Shown one piece after another: positions 1 to 9,100 of a stretch of 46,363 nucleotides of DNA (positions are counted from its first letter, which is position 1; each line of letters opens with the position of its first letter). A program made the position numbers and the translations under genes. Source of the stretch: Flavobacteriaceae bacterium (GTDB lineage: Bacteria > Bacteroidota > Bacteroidia > Flavobacteriales > Flavobacteriaceae); assembly GCA_947379965.1 (NCBI GenBank), contig CANCPC010000009.1:1-46363 (forward strand), read 5' to 3'. The notes beneath the pieces were generated by a model. That model saw only the letters and a list, made by a program, of their open reading frames with translations, did no database searches and was not told the origin of the DNA.

Positions 1-383
1 TACTCATTAAAAACCTGTTTATTACTTCCTTTTTCTAAGTCAACTTTAACGTATTTAGTATTTACTCTTTGAAGCGAACCAGTTAATGCATCTATTCCCC
101 AGCCTATAATACTAAATCCATTTAGTATAGCAACCAAATTGAAATCGGCATCCATAACAACAACTCTTTCTTTAAACCCTTCAAGTTTAAAATCTACTCT
201 GTCATCTTTCCTTACTTTTATTTGACAAGGCGCAACACATTGCTCCAAGCCATTTACATAAACTTTAGCTCCAACAGGATTTGTTTCAAATAAAACATTT
301 CTTTTAGAACCCGTTAAAATAGATGCACAACTTGAAAAAAGTAATGACGCAACAACAAAAGTTAAAATAAATTTAATCTTCAT
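1..383 (-). CDS. PEGA-like lipoprotein, 3' end at window edge
   Basis: An open frame runs from an ATG at 383 to the window edge (about 127 residues). The N-terminus is a lipoprotein signal: Lys, a hydrophobic stretch, then the lipobox LFSSC with the acylated Cys near residue 19. The next part (SKRNVLFETNPVGAKVYVNG, then an Ala-Pro-Cys turn and a KLEGFKE-like strand) has the form of a PEGA domain, a small beta fold found on bacterial surface proteins. A later ILNGFSIIGWGIDALTG segment is Gly-rich and hydrophobic. The last complete codon is GAG at 3-5 and bases 1-2 read TA on the coding strand, so the stop codon may lie exactly across the edge. Precise function is unknown. Confidence 0.75.
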   Translation of the reverse strand, partial: MKIKFILTFVVASLLFSSCASILTGSKRNVLFETNPVGAKVYVNGLEQCVAPCQIKVRKDDRVDFKLEGFKERVVVMDADFNLVAILNGFSIIGWGIDALTGSLQRVNTKYVKVDLEKGSNKQVFNE

Positions 384-820
384 AATAATATAATTTAAAT
401 TGACCTACTTCTTTTTTTAAGTCTATGTTCGGCATATTCAGACTTTTTACTATTATTGTTAATATTTATGGAATTAGAACAACAAGCGCTTAATTTGGAA
501 ATCACTTTGGATTATATTGTTTCAAAAAATCTGCAACCGCCAAACCAAATTCAGTGATTGAACCTTTTAAAAAAATCATGTTTTAATTCAAGAAACAAAC
601 TTAATTTCTTAATATTTTTCGAAATTAAAAAAAGAGATAATTCTTTCCTTACGGAAAACCTCATTTTGGCAAAAGTTTTTTGTTTTTTTTATTTTGTAAA
701 AGGATGAGCCCTTATAATCTCTAATGTTTGAAGAAAAATATTCCATAATTTATTTTTAAAAAAACTTAAAAATTATCAAAAAAAACTCTCCTTTTCAAAA
801 CAACTATAAAAAAGATATAC

Positions 821-851
821 GATTTTTGATTAACGATTTTTGATTTCAGAT
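821..851 (+). repeat. GATTNNN heptamer array, copy 1
   Basis: G of GATT occurs at 821, 828, 835, 842 and 849, an exact 7-base period. The units are GATTTTT, GATTAAC, GATTTTT and GATTTCA, then GAT. The same units recur in the same order at 42219, 45410 and, inverted, at 45971. Confidence 0.9.
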
Positions 852-904
852 GTATAAAACACATTAAAATAGACCATCTTATAGGAATAAATACCTATCT
901 AAAA

Positions 905-962
905 TAAAAATCAGAACCCGAGAACTTTGCTCGAACTGGCGAAGCAATCTGGAATCAAAAAT
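905..962 (-). repeat. Inverted GATT array with nested 35-base segment
   Basis: On the minus strand this reads GATTCCA, then a 35-base segment (915-949) beginning GATTGCTTCGCCAGTTCG and ending TCTCGGGTT, then GATTTTT-like units. The 35-base segment matches 32469-32503 at 34 of 35 positions. It ends just before the likely pth promoter. Confidence 0.85.
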
Positions 963-980
963 TAATCTTACTTTTACACC

Positions 981-1655
981 ATGATAAAATGGATAACAAC
1001 CTTGTTTTCATCAACAAAAGCGGAAGATAATTCCAATTGCAGGAAACCAGAGAATCAAGAACATCAAAACAGCAATATAAAAAGCGTGAGTACTAAATAT
1101 TTAATCGTAGGATTGGGCAATATTGGCGCCGAATACGTCAATACAAGACACAACATCGGTTTTAAAATAGTCGATTTCTTAGCCAAAAAAGAAGCAGTCA
1201 ATTTCGAAACCGTGAAACTGGGTTCCCTTGCCCAATACAAATTTAAAGGACGTACCTTTTTGCTCCTTAAACCTAATACTTTCATGAATTTGAGCGGTAA
1301 AGCCGTGAAATTATGGATGGATAAAGAAAAAATACCTCTAGAAAACATCATGATTATTACCGATGATTTGAATCTTTCCTTTGGAACCATTCGAATAAAA
1401 CCAAAAGGGAGCGATGGCGGTCACAATGGATTAAAAAACATCAACTTACTTTTGAATACAACAAACTATACTCGTTTTCGTTTTGGAATCAGCGATGAAT
1501 TCAAAAAAGGGAAACAAATAGATTATGTTTTGGGTGAATGGGAAGAGGACGAAAAAACAAAACTTCCGGAAAGATTAGAGTTAGCATCAGAAGTCATAAA
1601 ATCCTTTGGCACTGCTGGATTAGAAAATACAATGACCACGTTTAACGGGAAATAA
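981..1655 (+). CDS. pth: Peptidyl-tRNA hydrolase
   Basis: It releases tRNA from peptidyl-tRNA that drops off stalled ribosomes, in the cytoplasm. Visible motifs are LIVGLGNIG (41-49), TRHNIGF with the catalytic His57, LKPNTFMN (96-103), DDL around 128-130 and GSDGGHNGLKNI (143-154), all diagnostic of bacterial Pth. At 224 residues it is about 35 longer than the usual 185-195. The extra is a low-complexity, charged N-terminus. Codon 36 is GTG (1086-1088); starting there would give 189 residues, the canonical size. I keep the ATG because extended Pth N-termini occur in flavobacteria, but the start is uncertain. A near-consensus -7 box (TACTTTTA, 969-976) lies only a few bases before the ATG, which slightly favours a later start. 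Confidence 0.95.
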   Translation: MIKWITTLFSSTKAEDNSNCRKPENQEHQNSNIKSVSTKYLIVGLGNIGAEYVNTRHNIGFKIVDFLAKKEAVNFETVKLGSLAQYKFKGRTFLLLKPNTFMNLSGKAVKLWMDKEKIPLENIMIITDDLNLSFGTIRIKPKGSDGGHNGLKNINLLLNTTNYTRFRFGISDEFKKGKQIDYVLGEWEEDEKTKLPERLELASEVIKSFGTAGLENTMTTFNGK

Positions 1656-1749
1656 GAAAGAAATTTATTACTTTTTTATTAAAACCTATTCGTCTCACTC
1701 TAATTATCTTAAAATTTTAATTATTATATTCAAAATTTGTTGAAATTAG

Positions 1750-1757
1750 TAACTTTG
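1750..1757 (+). promoter_or_regulatory. Likely -7 box for the M43 protease
   Basis: TAACTTTG fits the Bacteroidota -7 consensus TAnnTTTG, 16 bases before the ATG. No clear TTG lies at the usual -33 distance. Confidence 0.45.
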
Positions 1758-1773
1758 ATTAAAATAATAGTAA

Positions 1774-3861
1774 ATGAAGAATATCCTTCCCCTATCTAAA
1801 CATAAAATCTTCGTCTTAGTTTGTTTGTCTATACTTAATATTGGATATAGTCAAAAAGAAGATTCAAGAGTACTATTTGGCAAACCTATAAACTCAAAAA
1901 GTAGTAATCTACAAAATGGTTATGTTCGTTGTGCATCTACCGAATATGAAAAGTATCTTCAGGAAAAAGATCCTAAAAGAATGAGTGAAACCCAGTTTGA
2001 AGAATGGGTGAAGCCATTGGTCAATCGATATTCAGCCATGCGAAGCACTTCTAAAGCAGCTGCAACAATAATTACAATTCCAGTTGTTGTTCACGTTATC
2101 TATAATGGTCAGGCCATTGGTGTGGCTCCAAACATAACTGATAATCAAATTATATCTCAAATTACGGTCCTAAATCAAGATTATAACAAAATGTTGAACA
2201 CCCCTGGTTATAATACAAATCCAGTAGGAGCCAACATACAAATCCAATTTGTATTAGCCCAGCAAGACCCCAACGGAAATCCAACAAACGGAATTGACAG
2301 AGTAAGTCTATGCCAAAGTTCATGGTCCGAAACAGAAATGGATTCAACTGTGAAGCCAGCGACAATTTGGGATCCAGAAAAATACATGAATATGTGGAGT
2401 GTAAAATTTACGGACAATACACTTTTGGGCTATGCGCAATTTCCCTCTTCTACCTTAGCAGGTCTAGGAACCAATACAAATGCAACCACTGACGGGGTAG
2501 TTTCGAACTATAATGTATTTGGGACTAAAGCCTTAAATGACGGCACTTTTTTGTTAAATTCAACTTATAACGGTGGTAGGACAATGACGCATGAAGTTGG
2601 TCATTTTTTGGGACTCAAACACATATGGGGTGATTCAACATGTGGCACTGATTATTGTGCTGATACACCCACACATCATGATGCAAATTATGGTTGCCCT
2701 ACATCAATACCTTTAAGTTGTGACCCAACTCCTGTACCCGAAATGATAGATAATTACATGGATTATACAAATGATTCTTGTATGGATATTTTTACTCTAA
2801 ATCAGGCCGCTAGGATCACAACAGTTATGACATATTCTCCTAGACGATCTAAATTAAAAACATCGACTAAAGCTACTCCGCCTACTTTATTTGCTAATGA
2901 TGCCGAAGTGAAGCTAGAAACAAGTTGCGATTTGTCAGCTTGTGGAGCTATTCCAAATCAAGTCATTCAAAAAGTAATCCTCTATAATAGAGGCACCACA
3001 AATTTAACATCGGCTACACTAAATTATACTATTAATGGCGGAACAAATAATGTCTATAACTGGACTGGGGACTTAGCCATAAATCAATCGGCAACTTTTG
3101 GTATAACCATAAATTCAACAACCAATGGAACCTTTACTATAAGCGTTGCGTCAGCAAATGGAAGTACAGATCAAAGAGTTACTAATAATACTGCAACGGG
3201 GACTTTTGTTTTCCCTACTACAGTAACTAATTATGCTTTTACAAATTTTACTTTCAATTTACAACAAGATTACTGGGGTAGCGAAACTACTTGGAATTTA
3301 AAAAACACTTCCGGCACACTTTTATATAGTGGCGGTCCTTACACAGATACCTATGTAAATGCAACTACTGTTTCCGTAATTCCTAACGTGATTACCCAAA
3401 ACTGGACGCTACCGGCAAACCAATGCTATTTATTTACAATTTATGACAAATCGGGTGACGGAATATGTTGTGGCACTGGACTGGGTTCTTCGGGGAATGG
3501 ATATTTTAATATTAAATCTGCTGATGGATTAACCACAGTCACTTCTGGAGCCTCTTTTGGCACAAGCCAAAGCTACTCTTTTTCTACTAATTCACTTGGA
3601 GCAAAGGCTTTCGAAACATCAGAGGAGATATTTCTTTATCCAAACCCAACAAAAGAAAGTTTAAAAATAACTATCCCTAGTAATTTTGGTTTACCAAATA
3701 GTTATAGCATATACAACAGTGTAGGACAACTTATATACCATAAAGTGGTTGCATTTCAACACGACTTAACCATAAATACATCCGATTTAAGCAAAGGGGT
3801 TTATTTTTTGACTATTACAAAAGGAGATGCGAAAAAGACTTTGCAATTTATAAAGGACTAG
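1774..3861 (+). CDS. Secreted M43 (pappalysin-type) zinc metalloprotease with T9SS sorting tail
   Basis: An extracellular protease of 695 residues. A signal peptide (to about residue 26, ending NIGYSQ) is followed by a propeptide-like region. The catalytic domain (about 95-365) carries HEVGHFLGLKH (273-283), the HExxHxxGxxH zinc motif of metzincins, and a downstream NYMDYT Met-turn. This pattern is that of the M43/ulilysin group. After it come a beta-rich CARDB/fibronectin-like segment (about 385-475) and a Cys-containing domain with DKSGDGICCG. The C-terminus (LYPNPTKESLKI to the end) is a type A T9SS sorting domain, so the protein should cross the outer membrane by T9SS and be released or surface-attached. 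Substrate unknown. It is a single gene with its own promoter and a strong terminator after it. Confidence 0.93.
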   Translation: MKNILPLSKHKIFVLVCLSILNIGYSQKEDSRVLFGKPINSKSSNLQNGYVRCASTEYEKYLQEKDPKRMSETQFEEWVKPLVNRYSAMRSTSKAAATIITIPVVVHVIYNGQAIGVAPNITDNQIISQITVLNQDYNKMLNTPGYNTNPVGANIQIQFVLAQQDPNGNPTNGIDRVSLCQSSWSETEMDSTVKPATIWDPEKYMNMWSVKFTDNTLLGYAQFPSSTLAGLGTNTNATTDGVVSNYNVFGTKALNDGTFLLNSTYNGGRTMTHEVGHFLGLKHIWGDSTCGTDYCADTPTHHDANYGCPTSIPLSCDPTPVPEMIDNYMDYTNDSCMDIFTLNQAARITTVMTYSPRRSKLKTSTKATPPTLFANDAEVKLETSCDLSACGAIPNQVIQKVILYNRGTTNLTSATLNYTINGGTNNVYNWTGDLAINQSATFGITINSTTNGTFTISVASANGSTDQRVTNNTATGTFVFPTTVTNYAFTNFTFNLQQDYWGSETTWNLKNTSGTLLYSGGPYTDTYVNATTVSVIPNVITQNWTLPANQCYLFTIYDKSGDGICCGTGLGSSGNGYFNIKSADGLTTVTSGASFGTSQSYSFSTNSLGAKAFETSEEIFLYPNPTKESLKITIPSNFGLPNSYSIYNSVGQLIYHKVVAFQHDLTINTSDLSKGVYFLTITKGDAKKTLQFIKD

Positions 3862-3882
3862 AATTATTAAATAAAAATATAT

Positions 3883-3914
3883 AGGGGTTTGATTTATTTC
3901 AATCCCCTTTTTTT
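3883..3914 (+). terminator. Rho-independent terminator after the protease
   Basis: Stem AGGGGTTTGA (3883-3892) pairs with TCAATCCCCT (3899-3908) with one mismatch and a 6-base loop, then a T run to 3914. Confidence 0.8.
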
Positions 3915-3931
3915 ATACGTTATTATTACAT

Positions 3932-3939
3932 TAAATTTG
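3932..3939 (+). promoter_or_regulatory. Likely -7 box for ribF
   Basis: TAAATTTG matches TAnnTTTG, 20 bases before the TTG start of ribF and directly after the preceding terminator. The -33 TTG is not evident. Confidence 0.55.
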
Positions 3940-3959
3940 CCCTCTCTAAAACAATTGCT

Positions 3960-4892
3960 TTGAAAATATTTCATTCTATACCTGATTTTAAATCCACAAA
4001 AAAAACAATCCTAACTTTAGGCACATTTGATGGTGTGCATGTTGGCCACCGAAAAATACTAGATAAACTAACGCAAAATGTTGACAATGGAAAATTCGAA
4101 AGCCTTGTGCTTACTTTTTTTCCACATCCGAGAATGGTATTAAAAGGAAAACCGGAGGTCCAATTACTCAACACCATTGATGAAAAAATAGAACTGCTAG
4201 AAAAAATAGGAATCGAAAACCTAGTCATTCACCCTTTCGACGAAAAATTTTCAGAATTGACAGCCGAGGAATTTGTAAAAACTGTTCTTATAGATCAGTT
4301 CTGTATCCAAAAAATAATTATAGGTCACGACCATCGTTTTGGAAAAAATCGAACAGCAAATATTGATGATTTAATCCATTTTGGAAAACTTTATGATTTT
4401 GAAGTTGAACAAATTTCCGTTCAAGAGATAAATGATGTTTCTATCAGTTCTACAAAAATTAGAAATGCATTAACCGAGGGTAATATGGCTTTGGCCAATA
4501 AATATCTAGGTTACGATTATTCTTTAAAAGGAATTATTGTCAAGGGAAAACAATTGGGCAGAACGATAGGTTTTCCAACAGCAAACATACAAATTCAAGA
4601 AAACTATAAGCTAATTCCTCATAACGGCGTATATGTTGTAAAAAGCATAATTAATACTAAAACGGTTTTCGGTATGATGAATATTGGATTTAATCCAACA
4701 GTTGCAGGAGAAAATTTATCTGTTGAAGTCCATTATTTCAATTTTGATGCCGATTTGTATGGCCAAGAATTAAAAGTTTCACTATTAGAATACCTTCGGC
4801 CAGAACAAAAATTTGGCTCCGTTGATTTACTTAAAGAACAACTGGCAAAGGATCAAAATTCAGCAATAAATTATATTAATAGTCTTCAATAA
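3960..4892 (+). CDS. ribF: Bifunctional riboflavin kinase / FAD synthetase
   Basis: It phosphorylates riboflavin to FMN and then adenylylates FMN to FAD. The N-terminal nucleotidyltransferase half shows LGTFDGVHVGHRKIL (about 20-34) and later SSTKIRNAL, the family's ISSTxIR signature. The C-terminal flavokinase half shows GKQLGRTIGFPTANI (about 196-210). Its 310 residues are the normal length. The start is a TTG; no in-frame ATG lies close by, and starting here places MKIFHSI in front of the first domain as in related proteins. It stands alone between a terminator upstream and a convergent hairpin downstream. Confidence 0.96.
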   Translation: MKIFHSIPDFKSTKKTILTLGTFDGVHVGHRKILDKLTQNVDNGKFESLVLTFFPHPRMVLKGKPEVQLLNTIDEKIELLEKIGIENLVIHPFDEKFSELTAEEFVKTVLIDQFCIQKIIIGHDHRFGKNRTANIDDLIHFGKLYDFEVEQISVQEINDVSISSTKIRNALTEGNMALANKYLGYDYSLKGIIVKGKQLGRTIGFPTANIQIQENYKLIPHNGVYVVKSIINTKTVFGMMNIGFNPTVAGENLSVEVHYFNFDADLYGQELKVSLLEYLRPEQKFGSVDLLKEQLAKDQNSAINYINSLQ

Positions 4893-4930
4893 AAACTCTA
4901 TTTAAATAATTTAATATTCTCTTCAAATCA

Positions 4931-4971
4931 TTAGAAATTAAGTCACTTTATCTAATAAACTTAATTTCTTA
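4931..4971. terminator. Hairpin between convergent ribF and lspA
   Basis: AGAAATTAAGT (4933-4943) and ACTTAATTTCT (4959-4969) form a perfect 11-base stem with a 15-base loop. The AT-rich stem lies between two genes that end facing each other, so it may stop transcription from both sides. Confidence 0.5.
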
Positions 4972-5032
4972 ATGGTTTAAAAATATTTCAGAATTTGTTA
5001 AAAGTCAATTGTCAAAGTTATGAAGGTAATTC

Positions 5033-5638
5033 TTAATTATGTTGAAATGCCTTTTTATTAAAAACTAATAAAATTCCAACTCCTGTTGATATAGACATAT
5101 CAGCAATATTAAAAATAGCATTAAAGAATTTAAAGTGATATCCACCCCAAATAGGGAACCATTCTGGCCAGTTTCCTTCAAATAAAGGGAAATATAACAT
5201 GTCAACCACCTTGCCATAAAACCAAGTTCCATAAGGTTTGTTTGAGGCTAATGTTGCCAAATGACCATAGCTATCGTCAAATAGAACACCATAAAAAACA
5301 GAATCTATTATATTACCAAAAGCACCTGCAAGAATAAGGGAAATAGCAACAATCAAGAAATTTGAACTGTTTTTTCTTTTGACAGCATCCCAAAGCCAAT
5401 ACCCTATACCTGTTACTGCAACCAATCTAAAAAGAGTAAGAAATAATTTTCCATAAATCCCAGGAATAACTGTTCCCCAAGCCATTCCTTCATTTTCTAT
5501 TAATAGGATTTTAAACCAACTTGTGACGTCAATTTGTCCACCTTCGCCATAAATTAAATTAGTTTTTATATATATTTTAGAAAGTTGATCAACAATTAAG
5601 ATGATAAAAACGATCAGGTAAGCTTTTCTTAAATTCAT
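5033..5638 (-). CDS. lspA: Lipoprotein signal peptidase (signal peptidase II)
   Basis: An inner-membrane aspartyl protease that removes the signal peptide from diacylglyceryl-modified prolipoproteins. Four membrane segments are visible. The catalytic Asp pair is likely D146 in VVDMLYF and D180 in FNIADMSISTG; GNIID (109-113) is the conserved motif before them. At 201 residues it is longer than the E. coli enzyme (164). The extra is mostly between GNIID and VVD, where about 34 residues separate the two Asp instead of about 9. This insertion seems normal for flavobacteria. It follows the DksA-like gene but has a terminator and its own -7 box in between. Confidence 0.95.
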   Translation of the reverse strand: MNLRKAYLIVFIILIVDQLSKIYIKTNLIYGEGGQIDVTSWFKILLIENEGMAWGTVIPGIYGKLFLTLFRLVAVTGIGYWLWDAVKRKNSSNFLIVAISLILAGAFGNIIDSVFYGVLFDDSYGHLATLASNKPYGTWFYGKVVDMLYFPLFEGNWPEWFPIWGGYHFKFFNAIFNIADMSISTGVGILLVFNKKAFQHN

Positions 5639-5656
5639 TTTTTAAATTTTAATACG

Positions 5657-5664
5657 CAAAAATA
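5657..5664 (-). promoter_or_regulatory. Likely -7 box for lspA
   Basis: On the minus strand TATTTTTG matches TAnnTTTG, 18 bases before the lspA ATG and directly after the upstream terminator. Confidence 0.5.
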
Positions 5665-5678
5665 CTCTTGTTTTCTAT

Positions 5679-5700
5679 AAAAAACGCTCCAATTGGAGCG
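5679..5700 (-). terminator. Terminator after the ileS-dksA unit
   Basis: CGCTCCAATTGGAGCG (5685-5700) is a perfect palindrome. On the minus strand it is followed at once by six T (5679-5684). It is the most GC-rich hairpin nearby and a clear Rho-independent terminator. Confidence 0.88.
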
Positions 5701-5723
5701 CTAATTGTTTTATATTTAGCAAA

Positions 5724-6104
5724 TTATCTTTGCAAGTTTTTAGCCTCGATGCTCATCGTAGCGTGAGGAACAATCATCAATCTCTCTTTGCTGATTAATT
5801 TCCCTGTTACTTTGCAAGTACCATAGGTTTTATTTTCTACACGGAAAAGTGCATTTTTCAAATCACGAATAAACTTTTCTTGACGAATTGCTAATTGTGA
5901 ATTAGCTTCCTTAGACATTGTTTCGCTTCCTTCTTCAAATGCTTTGAAAGTAGGCGAAGTATCTTCGGTTCCGTTATTTAAATCATTCATATAAGCACTT
6001 TTTATCAAATCTAAATCAGATTGTGCTTTAGTTATTTTTTTAATAATTAATTCTTTGAACTCGGCTAAATCAGCGTCTGAGTACCTTGCTACTTCGTCTA
6101 TCAT
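5724..6104 (-). CDS. TraR/DksA-type RNA polymerase-binding protein lacking most zinc cysteines
   Basis: DksA proteins bind the RNA polymerase secondary channel and, with ppGpp, adjust transcription. This 126-residue protein has a long predicted coiled coil (about 10-90) and the C-terminal globular motif YGTCKVTGKLISKERL followed by PHATMSIEAK, the family's zinc-finger region. Only one (Cys97) of the four zinc cysteines remains; the others are replaced by Thr100 and by Met117/Glu120-type positions. It therefore probably folds without zinc, as in other Cys-poor DksA variants. It starts 7 bases after the ileS stop and is surely co-transcribed with it. Its role in growth-rate control is inferred from family only. 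Confidence 0.88.
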   Translation of the reverse strand: MIDEVARYSDADLAEFKELIIKKITKAQSDLDLIKSAYMNDLNNGTEDTSPTFKAFEEGSETMSKEANSQLAIRQEKFIRDLKNALFRVENKTYGTCKVTGKLISKERLMIVPHATMSIEAKNLQR

Positions 6105-6111
6105 TTTCTAA

Positions 6112-9100
6112 TTATTTTGTTATTGCAATTTTCGTTTTTATCTCGTCAAATTCTATTTCTATTCCGTCGCTAATATTCTCTTCGAAAACCAAGCTTTCTG
6201 TTAAAGTTTCTGATTTAATATACCCTTCATTTGCTTTTATAGCTTTCTCTAAAATGGAATTTTTTTGCAAATGTACTTTAATTTTATCAGTAACCTCAAA
6301 TCCTGAATCTTTTCTTAGGTTTTGAATTCTGTTCACTAATTCTCTAGCAATCCCTTCCTCTTTTAATTCATCCGAAATGGTAATATCTAACGCAACTGTT
6401 ATTCCGTTTGAATTTGCTACTAACCAACCTTCAATATCTTGGGAGGAAATCTCAACATCTTCTAAGGTTAAATTTATACTATTTCCTGCAATTACAAGCG
6501 ATAGATTTCCTTCTCGCTCCAATTGATTCATTTTTTCTTGCGATAAAGCCTGTATCTCTTTGGATATCAATCCTATATCTTTTCCAAATCGTGGTCCAAG
6601 CGCCTTGAAATTTGGTTTTATTTGTTTTACCAAAATTCCTGAAGCATCATCCAAAAGTACGATTTCTTTTACATTTACCTCTGCTTTTATAAGGTCTGAA
6701 ATGGCTTCAATTTCGGAACGTTGATTCGTGTCAAGCACTGGTATCATTACCTTTTGCAAAGGTTGTCGCACCTTAATCATTTCTTTTTTTCGAAGTGACA
6801 ATACGAGTGACGAAATTGTTTGTGCCTTCTGCATTTTACTCTCCAACGATTTATCAACAAAGTTTCCAACATATTTTGGAAATTCAGCCAAATGTACCGA
6901 ATCAAATTTTTCGGATTGAGTTGCTAAGGTTAAATCTCTGTAAAGTTTATCCATAAAGAAAGGAGCGATTGGCGCACCTAGTTTACTTATGGTCAATAAA
7001 CAAGTATAAAGCGTTTGATAGGCAGCGATTTTATCGGTTGCATATTCGCCTTTCCAAAAACGACGACGACATAAACGAACGTACCAGTTACTCAAATTTT
7101 CTTGTACAAATTCAGAAATAGCTCGAGCCGCTTTTGTTGGCTCATAATCTGCATAGGCTTCGTCAACCACTTTTACCAAAGTATTCAACTCAGAAATAAT
7201 CCATTGATCAATCTCCGGCCTTTCATTTAAAGGAATTTCTGCTTCGGCATAACTAAAATTATCAATGTTCGCATACAATGCAAAGAAAGAATATGTATTG
7301 TATAATGTTCCAAAAAACTTACGGCGAACCTCAGCAATTCCTTCTAAATCGAACTTTAAGTTGTCCCAAGGATTGGCATTCGAAATCATGTACCAACGAG
7401 TGGCATCAGGACCATATTCGTTTAATGTTTCGAAAGGATCGGCTGCATTTCCTAGACGTTTAGACATTTTTTGTCCGTTTTTGTCTAAAACCAAACCGTT
7501 TGAAACTACATTTTTATAGGCTACTTTATCAAAAACTAGGGTAGAAATAGCATGTAAAGTATAAAACCAACCACGAGTTTGATCCACACCTTCGGCAATA
7601 AAATCAGCAGGAAAATCTTTGTTCCCGTCAATTTTATCTTTATTTTCGAAAGGATAATGCCATTGTGCATAAGGCATAGAACCCGAATCGAACCACACAT
7701 CAATCAAATCGGATTCGCGTTTCATCGGTTTTCCAGTAGCAGAAACCAAGGTAATTTCATCAACTACATTTTTATGTAAATCGATTAAATCATAATTGGC
7801 TTCGTCCATATTTCCAATTTCGAAACCTTTAAAAGGATTTTCTTTTTGGAAACCTGCCGCAATAGCTTTTTCAATTTCATTATATAATTCCTCAACAGAA
7901 CCTATTAAAATTTCTTCGGTTCCTTCTTCGTTTCTCCATATTGGCAAGGGAATTCCCCAAAAACGAGAACGCGATAAATTCCAGTCATTGGCGTTTTTCA
8001 ACCAATTTCCGAAACGTCCTTCCCCGGTTGCTTTTGGCTTCCAGTTGATAGTTTCGTTCAAATCGAACATTCTGTCGCGCACTTTCGTGATTTCGATAAA
8101 CCAAGAATCTAGCGGATAATATAAAATTGGCGTGTCCGTTCTCCAGCAATGTGGATAACTGTGCACGTATTTCTCTACTTTGAAAGCTTTGTTTTCTTCT
8201 TTTAACTGAATGGCAATTTCCACATCCATCGAGCGTTCTGGTGCTTCGCCTTCGGTATAATATTCGTTTTTAACGTATTTTCCAGAATAACTCCCTAAAC
8301 CTTCAATGAATTTTCCTTGCAAATTGATCAATGGAACTGGGTTTCCATTCTCATCCAAAACCAACATTGGCGGCACTTCCGGAATAGCTTCTTTGGCTAC
8401 TTTTGCATCATCAGCTCCAAAAGTTGGTGCGGTGTGTACAATTCCTGTACCATCTTCGGTAGTAACAAAATCGCCTGAAATTACTCGGAAAGCATTTTCT
8501 GGATTTTGATACGGCAAAGTGAACTTCATTAATTGTTCGTAACGAATTCCAACTAAATCAGCTCCTTTACATTCGGCTAAAATTTGAAATGGAATCTTTT
8601 TATCGCCCTCTTTGAAGTTTTCAAAATCCGAAGCTTCAGTACTTTCAAAAAATCCTTTCGAAAATTGTTTGCCAACTAAGTTTTTGGCCAAAACCACATT
8701 CGAAGGTAAAAAAGTATATTGATTGAACGTTTTCACTAAAACATAATCAATTTTTGGACCAACAGTCAAGGCTGTGTTCGAAGGCAAAGTCCATGGCGTT
8801 GTCGTCCAAGCCAAGATATGAATAGCTCCAAAACCTTGAAGAAAGCTTGGTAAAGTTTCAGATAATGCTTTGAATTGCGCTACAACCGTTGTATCCGTAA
8901 CATCGCGATAACTTCCCGGTTGATTCACTTCGTGCGAAGATAATCCGGTTCCTGCTTTTGGCGAATACGGCTGAATGGTGTACCCTTTGTACATCAAATC
9001 CTTGTTGTAGATTTGTTTCAAAATCCACCAAACGGTTTCCATATACTTGGATTTGTAGGTGATGTATGGATCTTCCATATCTACCCAATAGCCCATTTTT

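Larger units (their letters stand above)
384..980. other. 597-base AT-rich gap with repeats, no clear gene
   Basis: No convincing gene lies here. It holds a heptamer GATT array (821-851), a second, inverted array with a nested GC-richer segment (905-962), and two very short coding-looking stretches. One is on the minus strand at 502-579 (25 codons, ending with ITEFGLAVADFLKQYNPK) and one on the plus strand at 468-557 (29 codons). Neither has a recognisable start signal. The minus one reads like the tail of a real protein and may be a relic. A weak hairpin AAGTCT/AGACTT sits at 419-445. Confidence 0.6.
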
